Assembly: GCA_004369085.1 (NCBI GenBank)
Contig: ML210285.1
Span: 1-62,835, forward strand
Source of the DNA: Coprinopsis marcescibilis
Lineage: Eukaryota > Basidiomycota > Agaricomycetes > Agaricales > Psathyrellaceae
DNA: 62,835 nt
Direction of reading: 5' to 3'
Positions 48,391 to 60,408 of this stretch are shown piece after piece. Every line of letters starts with the position of its first letter. Within the stretch, counting starts at the first letter, position 1. The notes under the pieces were generated by a model. That model did not search any database, had not been told where the DNA came from, and saw only the letters and a program-made list of their open reading frames with translations. The position numbers were made by a program, and so were the translations under genes.

Positions 48391-48479
48391 CAAGTAAACG
48401 ATCGTGCTTGATCGGAGTTTGAATTTAACACTCCTCTTGGCACGCTTAAGGGGTGTGAGTTCGGTCGCCGGGGATGTTG

Positions 48480-49658
48480 TTTCAGCTGTGCACTGCCCAA
48501 ATGCCAACATCATTCTACCAGTTCATCTTCCTTATCCACAACCCAAAAATTTTATCACTGCCAGAAAATTGTTGTCGCCGATCATGATGATATCATATAC
48601 AAGCGGGTGACAAACAAAGGAGTAGTATAGGCGACCCAAGATGGGTCTGTCAGTGCAACAATGTGAAGGCCCACGGCAGCGTGTGCGGCGAATGGATGGA
48701 TGGCCAGATGCACTGAGTGTCTGGCAAGTCGCCAGAACCGCACGTTTCTCTTGGTTGGTAGGGTGGGATGGGCGCTGCCTGCAGCCGACTGGGGGGTTGG
48801 GGCCAGAATGGTGTTATCCCAACCTTGGAACCCATACATAAATACATTCAGAAACATACATACATACTCGCTGTTACCAAAAGTGACCGCCATCATTGAT
48901 GTTCCCACAGACCATGATCCCATTGTCCCTCAATAACTTTGATGATAAGTCAACTCCTACTCACAGGAATCCCATAAAATTTAATAGGATGCTAGATTAT
49001 CATGCTACATGCAACAATATTAAGTCAGAATCCAGTATGACCACCTTTTGCTTTAGGGATGGAACACAAAGGGTGCAACATGTTATTTGTAGATGTTTAT
49101 GCACCATCATTTTGGCGGTCACTTTTGGTAATAGCAAGTACATACTAACAGCGTTGGAGGTCAGTTTTCAATAGCTTTGTCTCATTTTGACCACTATCCG
49201 CTCTGACTACTACAAAGACCTGGGGCACGACGTGGTATTGTGATTAGGGTATCAATTGGCCAGGTACAAGTGGGCTAATGAAGAAACTTAATAAACTGGA
49301 GAAGTCTCTGATGATTCCAAATGGAAGATCTCGGGAACTCAAGAATAAGGTATGATGTTTCTTATTGGTACCTTGCACTCAGATATGACCAGTGCGTAGG
49401 ATTCAAAGGATTAAAGCTGTTCGATTGTCTGTTTACAAGCTGTATGGGGTGGATGCCTCAGATTGGAGCAGGGATGATGGGGACAGTGGTGTTGGACTGT
49501 ACTGCAAGGTTCATATGTGGTTAAGTACCTACTTTAGTCAAAGCACATACAATGGTGTATAAGTAGAAATGAAATGCTTCTCACATTCTATAAGTACCTG
49601 AGGTGGTGTGGGCATCCAGCCATGGCGTCCAACCACTGTCGCCCATGTTCGCCTGCTT
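48480..49658. other. Non-coding region with MITE-like element
   Basis: No gene is supported between the MULE target duplication and the left 291-bp inverted repeat. Apart from the short inverted-repeat element at 48865-49140 I see nothing definable. Confidence 0.5.
48865..49140. mobile_element. MITE-like element, 276 bp with 28-bp TIRs
   Basis: The left arm starts TACTCGCTGTTACCAAAAGT (48865) and the right arm, read inversely, TACTTGCTATTACCAAAAGT (from 49140). They differ at two of 28 positions, sharing ACCAAAAGTGACCGCCA. The interior has no ORF. Flanking CATAC repeats obscure the target duplication. The family is unknown; no transposase in this window has matching ends that I could see. 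Confidence 0.7.
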
Positions 49659-49949
49659 GTACCTCTGGGTTGGGAGTGCAGCTCAGCTGCAACTCCAGAT
49701 CTCTTGAAACTTGGAATACAGTATCTAAACTATTTAACAACCTTGAATTACCCCTCACCCACCCTTAGCTACACATGCATGTGTCACATCCACCCGCCAT
49801 CCCCCATGTTTGGAAAATTGGCATCTGCTTTCTTGTACTTCCAGCCACAGCTCAGTTCTCTTAAACATTTGCTAACCTTGTATTACACCTTAGACAATTT
49901 CAACCTAGCTCTCAGATATGTCAGATACACATACAAAATCCAAATCATC
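49659..49949 (+). repeat. Left 291-bp inverted repeat of the Tnp2 cassette
   Basis: It begins GTACCTCTGGG and ends CCAAATCATC. It is about 94% identical, in inverse orientation, to 59689-59979 (roughly 18 mismatches, no indel by eye). It lies just before the unrecognised pseudogene at 50018. Homology stops sharply at both ends. Confidence 0.92.
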
Positions 49950-50017
49950 GCCAGATGTTCAATGGTATTGAGTTGGAAAAGGCAGGGTAAGTGTCTCTTG
50001 CATTGTATCTGGAGATG

Positions 50018-51753
50018 ACACATCTCAAAATTCAGACACGTCCTAGACAAAGGCCACCAGCTCCTGTTATCATTGCAGAACCAGATCAGGACAAGGACAA
50101 ATGGCATGAACAGCTCTTACTAAGAACAACTCAACGTTGCCCTGTGAAGCAGAAGGGCCCTGCGCAGTCACTGCAGACCCTGCAGAGGGCCAACATAACC
50201 AAGGATCCAGTGGTTCAGCCAGCCACTCTGGCCTTGGCTTCTCAGTTCCGATCTCCTTGACCTGCGCCCAAGCCTACAGCTGTAAGTGACCTGGTGAAGT
50301 TGAAGCCAAAGCAGTATCAGCTGTGCAGAGGCAATCTCATCCCATCCACAGAAAAGGTCAAGGTACGACCAGTTTCACATGATGGTATCTGACATTCTCT
50401 AATTCTAATGTTTCACAATGTTTTTAGAAAGCATTTCTTGTACATCTTCGGGCAATCAGTGGATGCGTCAATGCTCACACTTACCCCTGTGCACCATTAG
50501 TGCAACATCCCTAGAGGTGTTTTGCCACTTCAAGCTCTGCTTCCAGGATGAGGACAGTGTTATCAACCAATGCACAGGTGCCTCTCTCATTCCTCCATCA
50601 TCAGTTGTCATTCTCCCATAGGCTCCCCTTCAAACTTGGTCAAAGACCCAGGCTCACATTGGCCAGATTGAAGAGTACATTCTCGAATATGCCAAGGTCC
50701 TTTTGTCTTGATATGCTGTTCCATCTTGGGGACCCAACTTCCAGGAATCACTGTACTCCCTCTTCAACTTGGCCATTCGAATTATCGCACTGGACACATT
50801 TAAACAAGCACTGACAGCCAGTGCTTACTCATTTCTTGGAACTACGGGCACACACGCAAACAATATGGATGTCCTCTTGAAGATTTACGACCACATTGTT
50901 CATTATTGTTTTTGCTTGCTATATATGAAGGATGGCCACAACCCTGGGAGTGTAGAAGCAGCTGGAAAGGCCAACCCGCAGTATCAGGCAAGTGGGCGAG
51001 TGAGTGATTCAATTAATTCTTTTAATACATGTTTATTCACCTTGATACATGCAGCTCACTAAGGATCGAATCAAGTTCTTGAAGCACAATGCGTACCCTC
51101 AGCAATACCAGGACCTCATTGATAGCAAGGCCACATCTGACGATGAACTTGACCCCAAAGGGAGCAGAGTCAATGGCCGAGCTGTTTGCTTCATTGCCAA
51201 ACAACCCGAACGATCTGCAAAAGCTGAAGCTTTCATCTGCAAACTTGATAAGCTCTGTGAACTGGCTGCCCAGCTTCAATCTCAGCAACATACTGACCTT
51301 TGTGTTGTTCCCCCAGCTAACGAGCAGAATATAAGCCATTACCTTGCAATCCCATTTGGGATGCCACTTGACTACTTTGATCCTCAGTTCTACAACACTA
51401 TCCCTCACCATATGCATGCTTGGGCTGCAGTCAGATCTGTCACAATTCTCCCTGACCCTGCTCTTTCCTTTACTGACCATCCGGATGAAAGGTTGAGTGA
51501 CAGTGCATTCAACAAGAAGTATCTGCCTGGTGTTCTTGATTCTGGTTACTGGTTTATTGACTTGGATGAGCTTGATGCTGCCATCACTGCACAGGATGAG
51601 GATGACACAGAGGAGAACACAGAGGCAGACATCAATCTGGATGACTATCTTGAGGAGGATGAGGCTATGTCAGGGCTTGAAGACAAGGAGGAAGTCAAGT
51701 ATATTTCTTTGAAGTGCTCCACGCTTGTTGCTGATTTCTCAATGTCCCTCTAA
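50018..51753 (+). pseudogene. Unrecognised gene in the Tnp2 cassette, stop-bearing
   Basis: The plus-strand coding potential starts around MTHLKIQTRPRQRPPAP and is followed through KAFLVHLRAISGCVNA, IIALDTFKQALTASAYSFLG, YDHIVHYCFCLLYMKDG, LTKDRIKFLKHNAYPQQY and PFGMPLDYFDPQFYNTIPHH. It ends in an acidic tail of Asp/Glu (51590-51700). GT-AG introns are plausible at 50361-50427 and 50998-51053. In-frame stops interrupt it: TGA after QFRSP (about 50260), TAG after LVQHP (about 50511) and TGA after YAKVLLS (about 50709). The last exon (51049-51753) is open. No known domain is recognised. The position next to an inverted repeat and divergent to nothing else suggests it is cargo or an accessory gene of the mobile cassette. 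Confidence 0.55.
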
Positions 51754-52003
51754 ACCATAATAAATATAATTCAAATAATTTGCCAATAATTCAATTATTT
51801 ATTAAAGGCTTGATTATGGTTTCAGTGAAGACTATTAACAATAACTAAAGTTGGCTGCTCTATTCCAAAAGTACCATGTGGGCGGATGTAAAATGAAACA
51901 TGGCCAATAATTTGATCTTTTTAAATAATGATATGCTGTTTGGGAGGAGGGATTTGGGCATAAACAATGTCTGCAATAAAGCCTGGGTATTGCAGGTATG
52001 GGT

Positions 52004-54792
52004 TCAGACACTGTGAGCCTTGAGGGTCGAGTAGTTACGAGTGTTGTGGTGGATATGCATCACAATAGCTGTCCAGTGGGGAAGAACAGCAGCTCTGTCA
52101 GGATGCGGTAATATGGCGTGGTGACGGAAGGTGGATGTGATTGGTGTATCACGAATGATATATGCAAGCCATTTAGAATATTCGTGCTCGGTGAGCTTCT
52201 GCTGACCTTTTACTTGCATAGGTGACTTCCCATTTAATAGTGCAGATGCAATTTTGTGGCCATGTTCAGAGGACAATATATCATCATCCAGGATTGACAT
52301 TATGCAACCTTGACGGCAAATTTGGCAAAGCATTGTCAAATCAATTTCCCCTAAAATTAGAGCATTAATAATAGCATAGAACCAAATTGCAAACTGGTAA
52401 CATACACATGTGGCCATTGGTTTTGATCTTCTGCAGTGTTCCATTGTGCTGCTCATATGGGAACTCGCTGGTTGAATTAGCGGTCCCCAGAACTTCATAA
52501 GCTCAGTGTTTTGCATTGCAAAGTGGTGATTCGGACAAGATGGTGCATGCGGGAATAGGTCCCGAGAAGATTTCCGGTAATTAATGTAGTGGTAAAGGTA
52601 AAGGTCGGCTGAATCCTTGGAAACCGTATACAAACAGACAAGATTGGTGCAGGTGACAAGACTGTAGAAATTTCCAAGGAGATTCTGAGATGTTGGGGTT
52701 GGTGCAGAAGTCCAGATCTCTGGAAGAATAAATGGTAAGAACACAGAAAATAACTTCAGCCACTGATCAGCCTTGAGCTTTCCATGCGACTTTTCACCAA
52801 GATTCGTTGGTGGTTGCTCAACCCAGCTTGGAATTGTTGCTTTGGCAATGCACAACCGGATTTGGGACAGCTGGCCAGGTGTAAACGTATTGGGGCCAAC
52901 ATCAAGTTCATCATCCATGTTGTCACCTGTACTGTCTGAGTGGTCTGAGTTGTCTGTACTGTCCGAGCAATCCCCCATACTATCATTTCCAACAAAATTG
53001 CTGTCGTCACTATCATCATCTCCCCCAATGTCAATGTTGAACAGAGAACCACCTGCAGAAAGGGGGGCAGCTTCTGTAGTGGGCTGTGATCGTGCCTGCA
53101 CAGTTTCTTCAAATAAACCCTGGATCTCGTCGTCCAGCATCTCAATGTCTGTGTGACTATTTTTGGACTGGCTCTTGCCTGGGCCCTCTTCATCATCACC
53201 TGCAAGAACCACAGCTGCATCACGTCTCAAATTCCCCACATCCGCACCCAAACCCCAACGGCACCGAGCATGGTGCTGCAGAACCCCTTCAATCCAATTA
53301 TGCATCAGCCCAAGTAGTGCATGTTGGACAGGATTGTGGTATAGAAGCCGGTTAAGTGATGACCAACAGACCCCATTTTCCTTAAAAAGCTCGCCTTGCC
53401 TCTTCACCATTGTTGCAGTGCGCCGCTCCTCCACAGCAGCCCTCACAGCTGTTCCCAACCGATGCTCAAACCTTTGTGGATCCAGCTCTTCAATGTTGTC
53501 CTTGTGGAGGGTGCAGAATGAGGAAAAGTGGGCATTTGATCCTACGTCTGCAAAGCCGAATCCCTTTCGTATGGCGAGAAGGTTGCCAACTGCTGCCAAT
53601 ACTCCCACTCTCTTGAACGTTCCATGAGGATGCTGACATGTTTTGATGTTTTTGCCAGTCCACATACACTTGAACTGATCAATAATCAGGTCGGAAACAG
53701 CTGTTATTGTTTCCATGGTAGGCTCTTTGGGTGGTGGCATTATCCCAGCAAAATACATGTACTCGGGATGGTGCTGAAGATGGGATGGAAGGTTGAGGCA
53801 AAAAAACATAATCGCCCCTGCCAAAACTGTCTTGCCAGCAATTTTGTTGGTGAACGGGTTGAACCAATCAATAAAATAGCTGAATGTGAGGTTTCCAGGC
53901 ATCATGGTAAATGAACCAAGGCTGTGCCATGCCAGGCTATCCCAAACAGACCCCATCTCGGCAGGGTTGGAACGATGCTGATAGGATTTGTTGAACTTGT
54001 CCTCTATGCCCAGACACGATGAAAAATACTTGAGCCAGGACTCAAGGTCCTGGACACTGTATAAGCATTGTGGAACAAGGTGAGGTCCCCCACATGTTGT
54101 ACGAGTTGTCCACAGCTCCTCTCCACATTTTCGACTACACCTGTTGACCGATATTTGCAGATTTGGGGGAGATGGCCCAAGGGATATTGTTTGAAGCACT
54201 GAGGGCAGCATATAGTCTGAACAAGTTTCGGCTCAAGTCCTAAGCCTTGAATAGCTGTTTGAACCTTGTGAGGCAAGGCGAGCTGCGGGAGGGCAATGGC
54301 AGGAGGGGTATCAAGCCCAGTGGTGGATAGCTGCCCTGGTTTGATTGCAATGTTGATGATGAGGTCAACAGCCTTGAGCATCCGATTGAAAGTACTTGGC
54401 AGTGGATGACTGAATCGCTTGGGACAGACCCGCAATGTCTGAATGTTTGGTGAGATAAGTTGCATTGGAAAATCTGAGATTTACTCACTATGTTCTGAAT
54501 CTATCACCTCCTCGGATGCATGCGTGTCATCAGGTTCTACAGCATGAGCTGCCCCAGCAGGTGGTACCAAAGCTGGTACAATATCTTCATGCAAATGGCT
54601 TTGGTGCTGATTGCCCAGTGAAGCTGGGTTTTGAGCACTCTCTGCATCCTTCTTACGATGCACTGAACGTGTTGTTGCTGGGATTATTTGTCTGGCAATA
54701 ACTTCCCCATCTTTGTTGTGACACGTAAATTTCCTGCATTTCCAACAGCAGGTGCATAGAACACAAGGGGAGGTTTTGGTGCGAGGCGGCAT
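52004..54792 (-). CDS. Tnp2-type transposase (CACTA/Plavaka-like)
   Basis: This is a DNA transposase of the Tnp2 family. The start at 54792 (MPPRTKTSPCVLCTCCWKC) gives an N-terminal Cys cluster with CRKFTCHNK. A GTGAG intron (about 54487) leads to a second exon, and the long last part is open from about 54211 to 52004. Diagnostic blocks in order are DSLAWHSLGSFTMMPGNLTF, then SYFIDWFNPFTNKIAGKTV, CLNLPSHLQHHPEYMYFAGI, CQHPHGTFKRVGVLAAVGNL, FCTLHKDNIEEL, YHNPVQHALLGLMHNWIEGV, an acidic Ser/Asp linker, PSWVEQPPTNLGEKSHGKLK and NHHFAMQNTELMKFWGPLIQ. DWFNPF.NK.AGK is the family hallmark. A frame change between 54211 and 54004 remains to be explained (intron or lesion). It lies within the 291-bp inverted repeats. 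Confidence 0.85.
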
Positions 54793-55022
54793 AGCAAACT
54801 CGGATGCAATGCTCAGCAAACTGAACCCTGGGTCTAATTGGGGAGAACAAGGGTTGGTTGAGCTTCATATTCAGGGGAACAGGTGATGTTGTATTGAAGT
54901 CCATGGTAAGAAAGACTACAAAATATGTAATAATAGAGGCTATGTGCAAGATAAGAAGAAGAAGACATGAAAAGGATGAATAACGCATGAAGATGTACTG
55001 ATTGATTTCGGAATGAGGCTTC

Positions 55023-55764
55023 CTAATAACTTCCAAGTCCTATCCCCAACCTATGCTGATTCTTGTGAGCAGCCCAAGCTTCGATCCCATTTGGATGCTG
55101 ATTTCCATTGCCATCTTCGGAACTCCCATGTTGCCCTCCTTCATCACTGTGTTCACCTTCAGTGTCGCTCCCTGCACCTTGACCTCTACGTTCCGTTCCT
55201 GCAGCATTATCTCCCCCCCCCAGCTCCTCTAGGCTCATGGTGACCTCCTTCTGGGGTTTCTGCTCAATCGCCATGACTGTGCTCATCTTCTGTATCCATG
55301 GAATCTTCTCTGCCACATCGTTGTCTTTCTCTATCATTCCGATCTCTATCAGCTTGCTCTTCATCCCAGTAATCCCAACCATTGCTGTCACTATCCTGTT
55401 TGCCTTGCCATCAAGTGCGATGTGAATCATCTGGCTGGCTCTGTCATACATGAGATTTTGTCAAGTCTGCAACATATTTGCAACACACCTCTTCAGTCCT
55501 AGGTTGCTTTGCAGGGCTAGGTCCCATGCTATCTGTACTGTTGGAAGCACTATCATCCTCCAAATCGGTCTGCGAGTCTGACTCGTCACTATGACCAGAT
55601 TCTGAATGTTGTTGGGTAGTTGATCCTTCCCTGTTGCCAGCGGGCACCTGCTGACAAGCCCATTGATTGTCTTGCTTGGCCCAATGTCGTTGTGCAGTTT
55701 CCACCAAGACTGATTTCCCATTACATTTATTGCATGAGCAAGGGACCTTCTTGTTGGATGGCAT
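55023..55764 (-). CDS. Zinc-ribbon-like protein, Tnp2 N-terminus relative
   Basis: The product starts MPSNKKVPCSCNKCNGKSVL followed by VETAQRHW. The CXCXXC...H arrangement resembles the N-terminal zinc module that precedes Tnp2 transposases in fungi. A Ser/Asp-rich acidic linker follows (SGHSDESDSQTDLEDD). The frame passes, with a 1-nt shift near 55448, into YDRASQMIHIALDGKANRIV, a possibly helical segment, and an acidic Gly/Glu tail ending HRLGIGLGSY. No catalytic Tnp2 core follows, so this is either a separate regulatory ORF of the cassette or the remains of a second transposase. It is on the same strand as, and upstream of, the transposase. Confidence 0.5.
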
Positions 55765-57284
55765 CCTGAATCCTACTTGGGTACTCAGTCATATCACTGT
55801 GTTAGATCCAATCGTGACTTACCAACTGTCAAGTAATGTGTTATATATAGATAGAGAAGGGTAGGAACCAAAAATTGTGATTGTGCACTTGTACCAGAAT
55901 TTAAGCTTTCAGGCCACCACACAAGACTACCCAAAATGGTCATTGAATTAAGGTTGCATTAGATGGAGTATGCTGTACACGATATCAAACTTGCAACCAA
56001 TGAAGGTTTTGACAGTGTTGCAGTTGCAAATGCTTTGGTTAAGCGGATCGCAGAATGGCAAGAATGGCGATGCCTGTTACATGGGCATGAACAGAATCAG
56101 CAATGGATGACAGACAGGTATGGATAGGGAACATACATATTCCAGAGAAACACTTCCAAATAATTGCGTCCCCATCTTGATGTTGTCATTTTCCCCCTGA
56201 TACATACCACACGCCACGGTTGGTGGATCTGCTGAGACCCGAGGCACGATGGCCAATGGTGTCACTAAATCTCTCAAGACCAGCAACTTTGAGGAAAATA
56301 GCTGTGTCATTGTGAGACATTTGGACACAGGTGGCAGAAGACACACCGTACACTGAGTACTGTCTGCAACAATCATACGCTGAATGCTGAGTGCTGAGCA
56401 TTGCAAATGCACGGGCGGCGATGCACCCTATGTTGAACAGGGGTTCGAATGTATGAGCGCAGTACCCTGCATGCTTAGCAGTGTTGAGAATGTTGAGAAT
56501 CCATGATATCCATGATCAAAGCTTGCTGGGGGAGGGCACAGCCAATGTCAAGGTGCCTCAGCTGGGCCATAGCTGTGAGTATTCTCCTGCGCATCTTAAT
56601 GATACAGATAAATGGAGGTATAAAGCACGTCTCAGTGCTCAGTACTCACCAGTCACCGAACAGAGAGACAACAATAGGATCGGAATGAGCGGGTTTCTGG
56701 TGCATTGGTGATTGAAGGAGGCTGCACAGCAACAACACTGACTAACTTGTATGTCCCTGTCCACCGGACAATGCACAAGTCACTCCCTGTGATTTCCTGT
56801 GGGAAGTCTGCCACACAGAGCTGAGAGCACTTTCTGTGCTTTTCGGAGACCTGCATATATTCACATAGATCCTACAGATTCTCCCACTACTTGTCACAGA
56901 TCTGCAGAAATCCACAGAGGCGCTTTTCACTGTGTATCACTACCTGATGCCTCTGGATTCAACGGTACCTGCCAAAGCTCCTGTGGTCTTAGGTGGTAGA
57001 GGACGAGAACCTTGCGATGTCAAACCCGTCAACAGTGAGTGAAAAGAAGTGACCCACAGCCGCCACATCACAACAAACCGAGTCACGTCTAAATTGACTC
57101 AACGGAGTCCAGAACGGAACCCAGCACATGTGTTATAGTGGAACAATCACATGATGTAGCTTACTACGTGATTGTGTTTCGCATTTTGTTTGATCGCAAC
57201 ACATTCTTTTGTTCAGACCACAAGCAGCACCTGTCCTCTCCCTCTCTACTCTGATTTCTGCCTTATTTTTGCATCTGCCATTCA
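55765..57284. other. Divergent spacer inside the cassette
   Basis: This 1.5-kb stretch separates the minus-strand zinc-module gene from the plus-strand family X gene. Only short ORFs without motifs occur. It has many small repeats of GTACTGAG/TGCTGAG type (56340-56400 and 56620-56655), perhaps subterminal-like protein-binding sites, and should contain both promoters. Confidence 0.4.
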
Positions 57285-59490
57285 ATGCCTGAGCTCAGAG
57301 AAAGTCAGGCTCACTACATTACAACTGTATGGGGGCTGGAACACTTCAAAGACTTGCCCAGGAATGTTCTCATCATCTGGGCTGATGCCACAAAAAAGGA
57401 AGAGGTCTGTTATAAGGCCAAGGATGGTCTTGTCTTCCGTCTGGACTCCTCTAACACCATGAAATGTGGTGATACCCACAACCAGCAACCTCTGGTCCCA
57501 CCTTTGATGAGGAAAACTCGTTCCAAGGAGGCCTCAATCACATTTACCGATTTGACTTTGCGTGACGTCCACTTTGCAGTCCAGGCACTTATCATGGACT
57601 TCGATAAGATGTGGTTCAAGGTGAGCGGTTTTATTGAGTTATATTTCTGACCAATCTCAGATTGAAATGCTTAGGTTGCATTTCGGACTCACGTCTCTGT
57701 TCAGCTATACTCCTGTGAGCAGTGGGAGACATCTATAGCCATCTTGTTGAAACACGTATGGTAATTTATGACTTTGATTATATTTCTTCTAATAACTATC
57801 TAGGTGAGACAGTTCCATGTCTCTATCGCGTTTGAATTTTGTGACCTCTTTCTGGCATTTGTAACGCTCGATAACATCATGCAGGTGAGATCTACTAAAG
57901 TTTATTTTTATGTGTTGACCCCTTGACACCTATGCACGGCCAATGCGGGTCCCAACCTGTGCTGGACTTGAAAATGCCCCAGGAAATGCCCCAAAAGCTA
58001 TCCCAGGAACATATATGTACTCTGAGTTCCGTACATTCCTTGGCAGAGTAGTGAAGTGGATTTCAGAGCACCTCTTTTCACCCCGCCAAGGGCTTGCCAC
58101 TGAAGCTATGCGGACAGCACATGATGTTTGGGCTGGAGTTGGGGGCTATACAGTTTCAGAGATCTTCTTTATGGCTGGTACGCATTCATTTCCGTTTCCC
58201 ATTCATGTTATCAACTTCCCACTCTATACTAACATTGCATGATAGGTATTCCACCTTGGATGTCCAAGCAGGCACTTTTTGAGTGCCCATCTAGGGTCAC
58301 ACGTCTATGTCTTGCTCTCTGGGCATTTGCACACAGAGGGGAGACGAAGCTCAGGTATGTTCACTTCGTTGATTAACAGCCTTGTGTAAATTGTTCTTCA
58401 GAAATGTCTTGCTACCTGCATTCCACGGAGGTGTCCTTGCACCTACCATGGAACAGCGCAAGCATTATGGCCAGGAGTGGTTCCATATTTGGGGCAAGGA
58501 GAAGATTTATGTTCCTGCCCAACTGGCAGAGCTAGTTAATGGATATGAGGTGTGTGCTATTTTATTTCAATTCATCTGAGCTTGAACTAACTGTGAGCTG
58601 TGACCTTTTATGACCTTTTATGACTATAGGCTGGTTCACAGACAGACAACCTCTTTGAGCCATCCTATATTCAGGTCGCTCTGCAGGGACTGTCCTCTGA
58701 TCACAGTAATCTGCTTCCTCTCGGGCATTTAGTGTTTGCGCAGAACAGATGGGAATCACTTTCAAGGCGCTTCTCCTCCACGTTAGCTTGTTCTGCCATG
58801 GATGACCCACTTACTAAATTTTTTGAGAAACAAGGTATAGTCCCCTTCTACGGTTATTTGTCACTCCCAAAAATATCAACATTGCTCTACAGGTGTTCTT
58901 CAAGCGTCTACACACCTCAGCCCTACACTGTATGAGGAAGGGCCATTCATATGTAGGTTCGATGACTGTACAGCTGTGGTCATTGGTTTCGCCTGATTTG
59001 ATGCCTGCATGGTAAGTTTGTTTGTTTTTACAATCTGAATACTCCAGAATTATCCTTCTCTGTAGTGATTTTGCTAGCAGGGGCAACCTCAGAGAGGTAG
59101 ACACTGCAACCACAACATTTGAGTCCAGTGTTATACCCAATGGTGTTGCATACGGACCTCTAGAGTACGCAGGAAATGTGCACTGGCTGGGATTCAGCCA
59201 CTCCAAAAAACTGTGAGTCAATCACATACTGAATTCTGCGAATTGTTAGCCCAATTTCATTGTAGAGTTATGGTCAAAGGGACACATGACCCTGCCTTGA
59301 CTTCTGTTGATGTTCAGCATCTCACTGCATGTGCTGCACATCTTGACCGTTTAAAAGCTGCCAAAGGAAAGCTAAAGCTCTCTGGTTTGGAGGGAAGGTC
59401 TCTGGCTAATGCAGTAAATAAGGTAATGAAGGGTGCTAAAACCAATACCCAGAAGGAATCTTTGAACCGCAAGCTGTCATCCATGCTCTA
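57285..59490 (+). CDS. Hypothetical gene family X, intact copy
   Basis: I do not recognise this protein. A multi-exon model is open with ordinary GT-AG introns: exon 1 from 57285 (MPELRESQAHYITTVWGLEH to DKMWFK), then VAFRTHVSVQLYSCEQW, VRQFHVSIAFEFCDLFLAFV, the long exon around 57950-58170 (TYMYSEFRTFLGRVVKW, VGGYTVSEIFFMAG), SKQALFECPSRVTRLCLALW, the FHGGVLAPTMEQ and WFHIWGKEK exon, ALQGLSSDHSNLLPLG, FFKRLHTSALHC with WSLVSPDLMPAW, DFASRGNLREVDTAT, and a lysine-rich last exon ending SLNRKLSSML. Length is about 500-550 residues. A decayed paralogue lies at 20690-22240. It is inside the Tnp2 inverted repeats, so it is probably mobile-element cargo or an accessory protein. The absence of stops, unlike its neighbours, suggests selection or recent arrival. 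Confidence 0.65.
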
Positions 59491-60408
59491 GTCCAGACAC
59501 TTTGAGCATTCTAGCAATACAGAGAATGAGCCAAAACCACCAAAGAAGAGGCGAAGGTCTGCTGATACGAAGCTGGCTATGTATGGCAAAGAAAATATGT
59601 TAATTTACTCTTGATATCAATTAATTTTGTTTCATGTTCTTTTGCAACACACAGTATGGCACTGTGTGGCATGTCCAAGAATCTGTTTGATGATTTGGAT
59701 TTTGTATGTGTATCTGACATATCTGAGAGCTATGTTGAAATTGTCTAAGGTGTAATACAAGGTTAGCAAATGTTTAAGAGAACTGAGCTGTGGCTAGAAG
59801 TACAAGAAAGCAGATGCCAATTTGCCGAACATGGGGGATGGCGGGTGGATGCAACACATGCATGTGTAGCTAAGGGTGGGTGAGGGGTAATTCAAGGTTG
59901 TTAAATAGTCTAGATACTGTATTCCAAGTTTCACAAGATCCAGAGTTGTGGATGAGCTGCACCCCAAACCCAGAGGTACGCCATTTCATTCTACTGGAAG
60001 ACACATTGCAACTCTGCAAGGAAACTGCAAATACAACTTGAGATATATTAGCCACATGGCTTGGCTACCCTCCCCTACCAGAACACCATTGTGCTTGGTT
60101 AATTGATGCGTTGTCTCAACAGCACACAATTCTCAAAAGAATGGCCTATGATGTTCAGCGACACAAAACATTTTTGGGAAATCTTGTTGCAACCACTCAA
60201 GAAACCAACCAACATGCACTGATTGTATATGGACCAAGTACAAGCGTCAAGAAGGGGGCACAATAGTAGTAGTACAGATATTTAGTGAATTTTGGATACT
60301 TGTATCAACACATATATAAAGGGATGGGCATACTATAGCTTGAAAAGTTGAATAGAGCATCATTACAGCCAGAATTCAAGAAGAATGAGTACCAATGACA
60401 ATGACCCA
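59491..60408. other. Region with right inverted repeat
   Basis: After the family X stop, a short Lys/Arg-rich open stretch and the right 291-bp repeat (59689-59979) occur. The rest (59980-60408) shows no gene. Confidence 0.45.
59689..59979 (-). repeat. Right 291-bp inverted repeat of the Tnp2 cassette
   Basis: It is the inverse copy of 49659-49949, of the same length. It begins GATGATTTGG on plus and ends CCCAGAGGTAC. The distance between outer ends of the two arms is 10,321 bp. Immediate flanking bases do not form an obvious target duplication (CTT before the left arm, GCC after the right). Confidence 0.92.

Larger units (their letters stand above)
44833..48469 (+). mobile_element. Complete Mutator-like element (MULE), 3637 bp
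   Basis: The element is bounded by a perfect 10-bp direct repeat, GGGGATGTTG, at 44823-44832 and 48470-48479, within the 8-11 bp target duplication range of MULEs. Short TIRs share CGAACTCACACCCCTTAA (44838-44855 on plus; its complement at 48447-48464). It contains one transposase gene (44964-47991) and a G-rich minisatellite (48066-48390) before the right TIR. Unlike its neighbours it is hardly damaged, so it is a recent arrival. Confidence 0.92.

Noticed and set aside
49659..59979. Reading the 291-bp repeats as CACTA termini with a 3-bp target duplication
   Set aside because: Arms do not start with CACT and the adjacent trinucleotides (CTT and GCC) do not match, so they are reported only as inverted repeats of unknown role.
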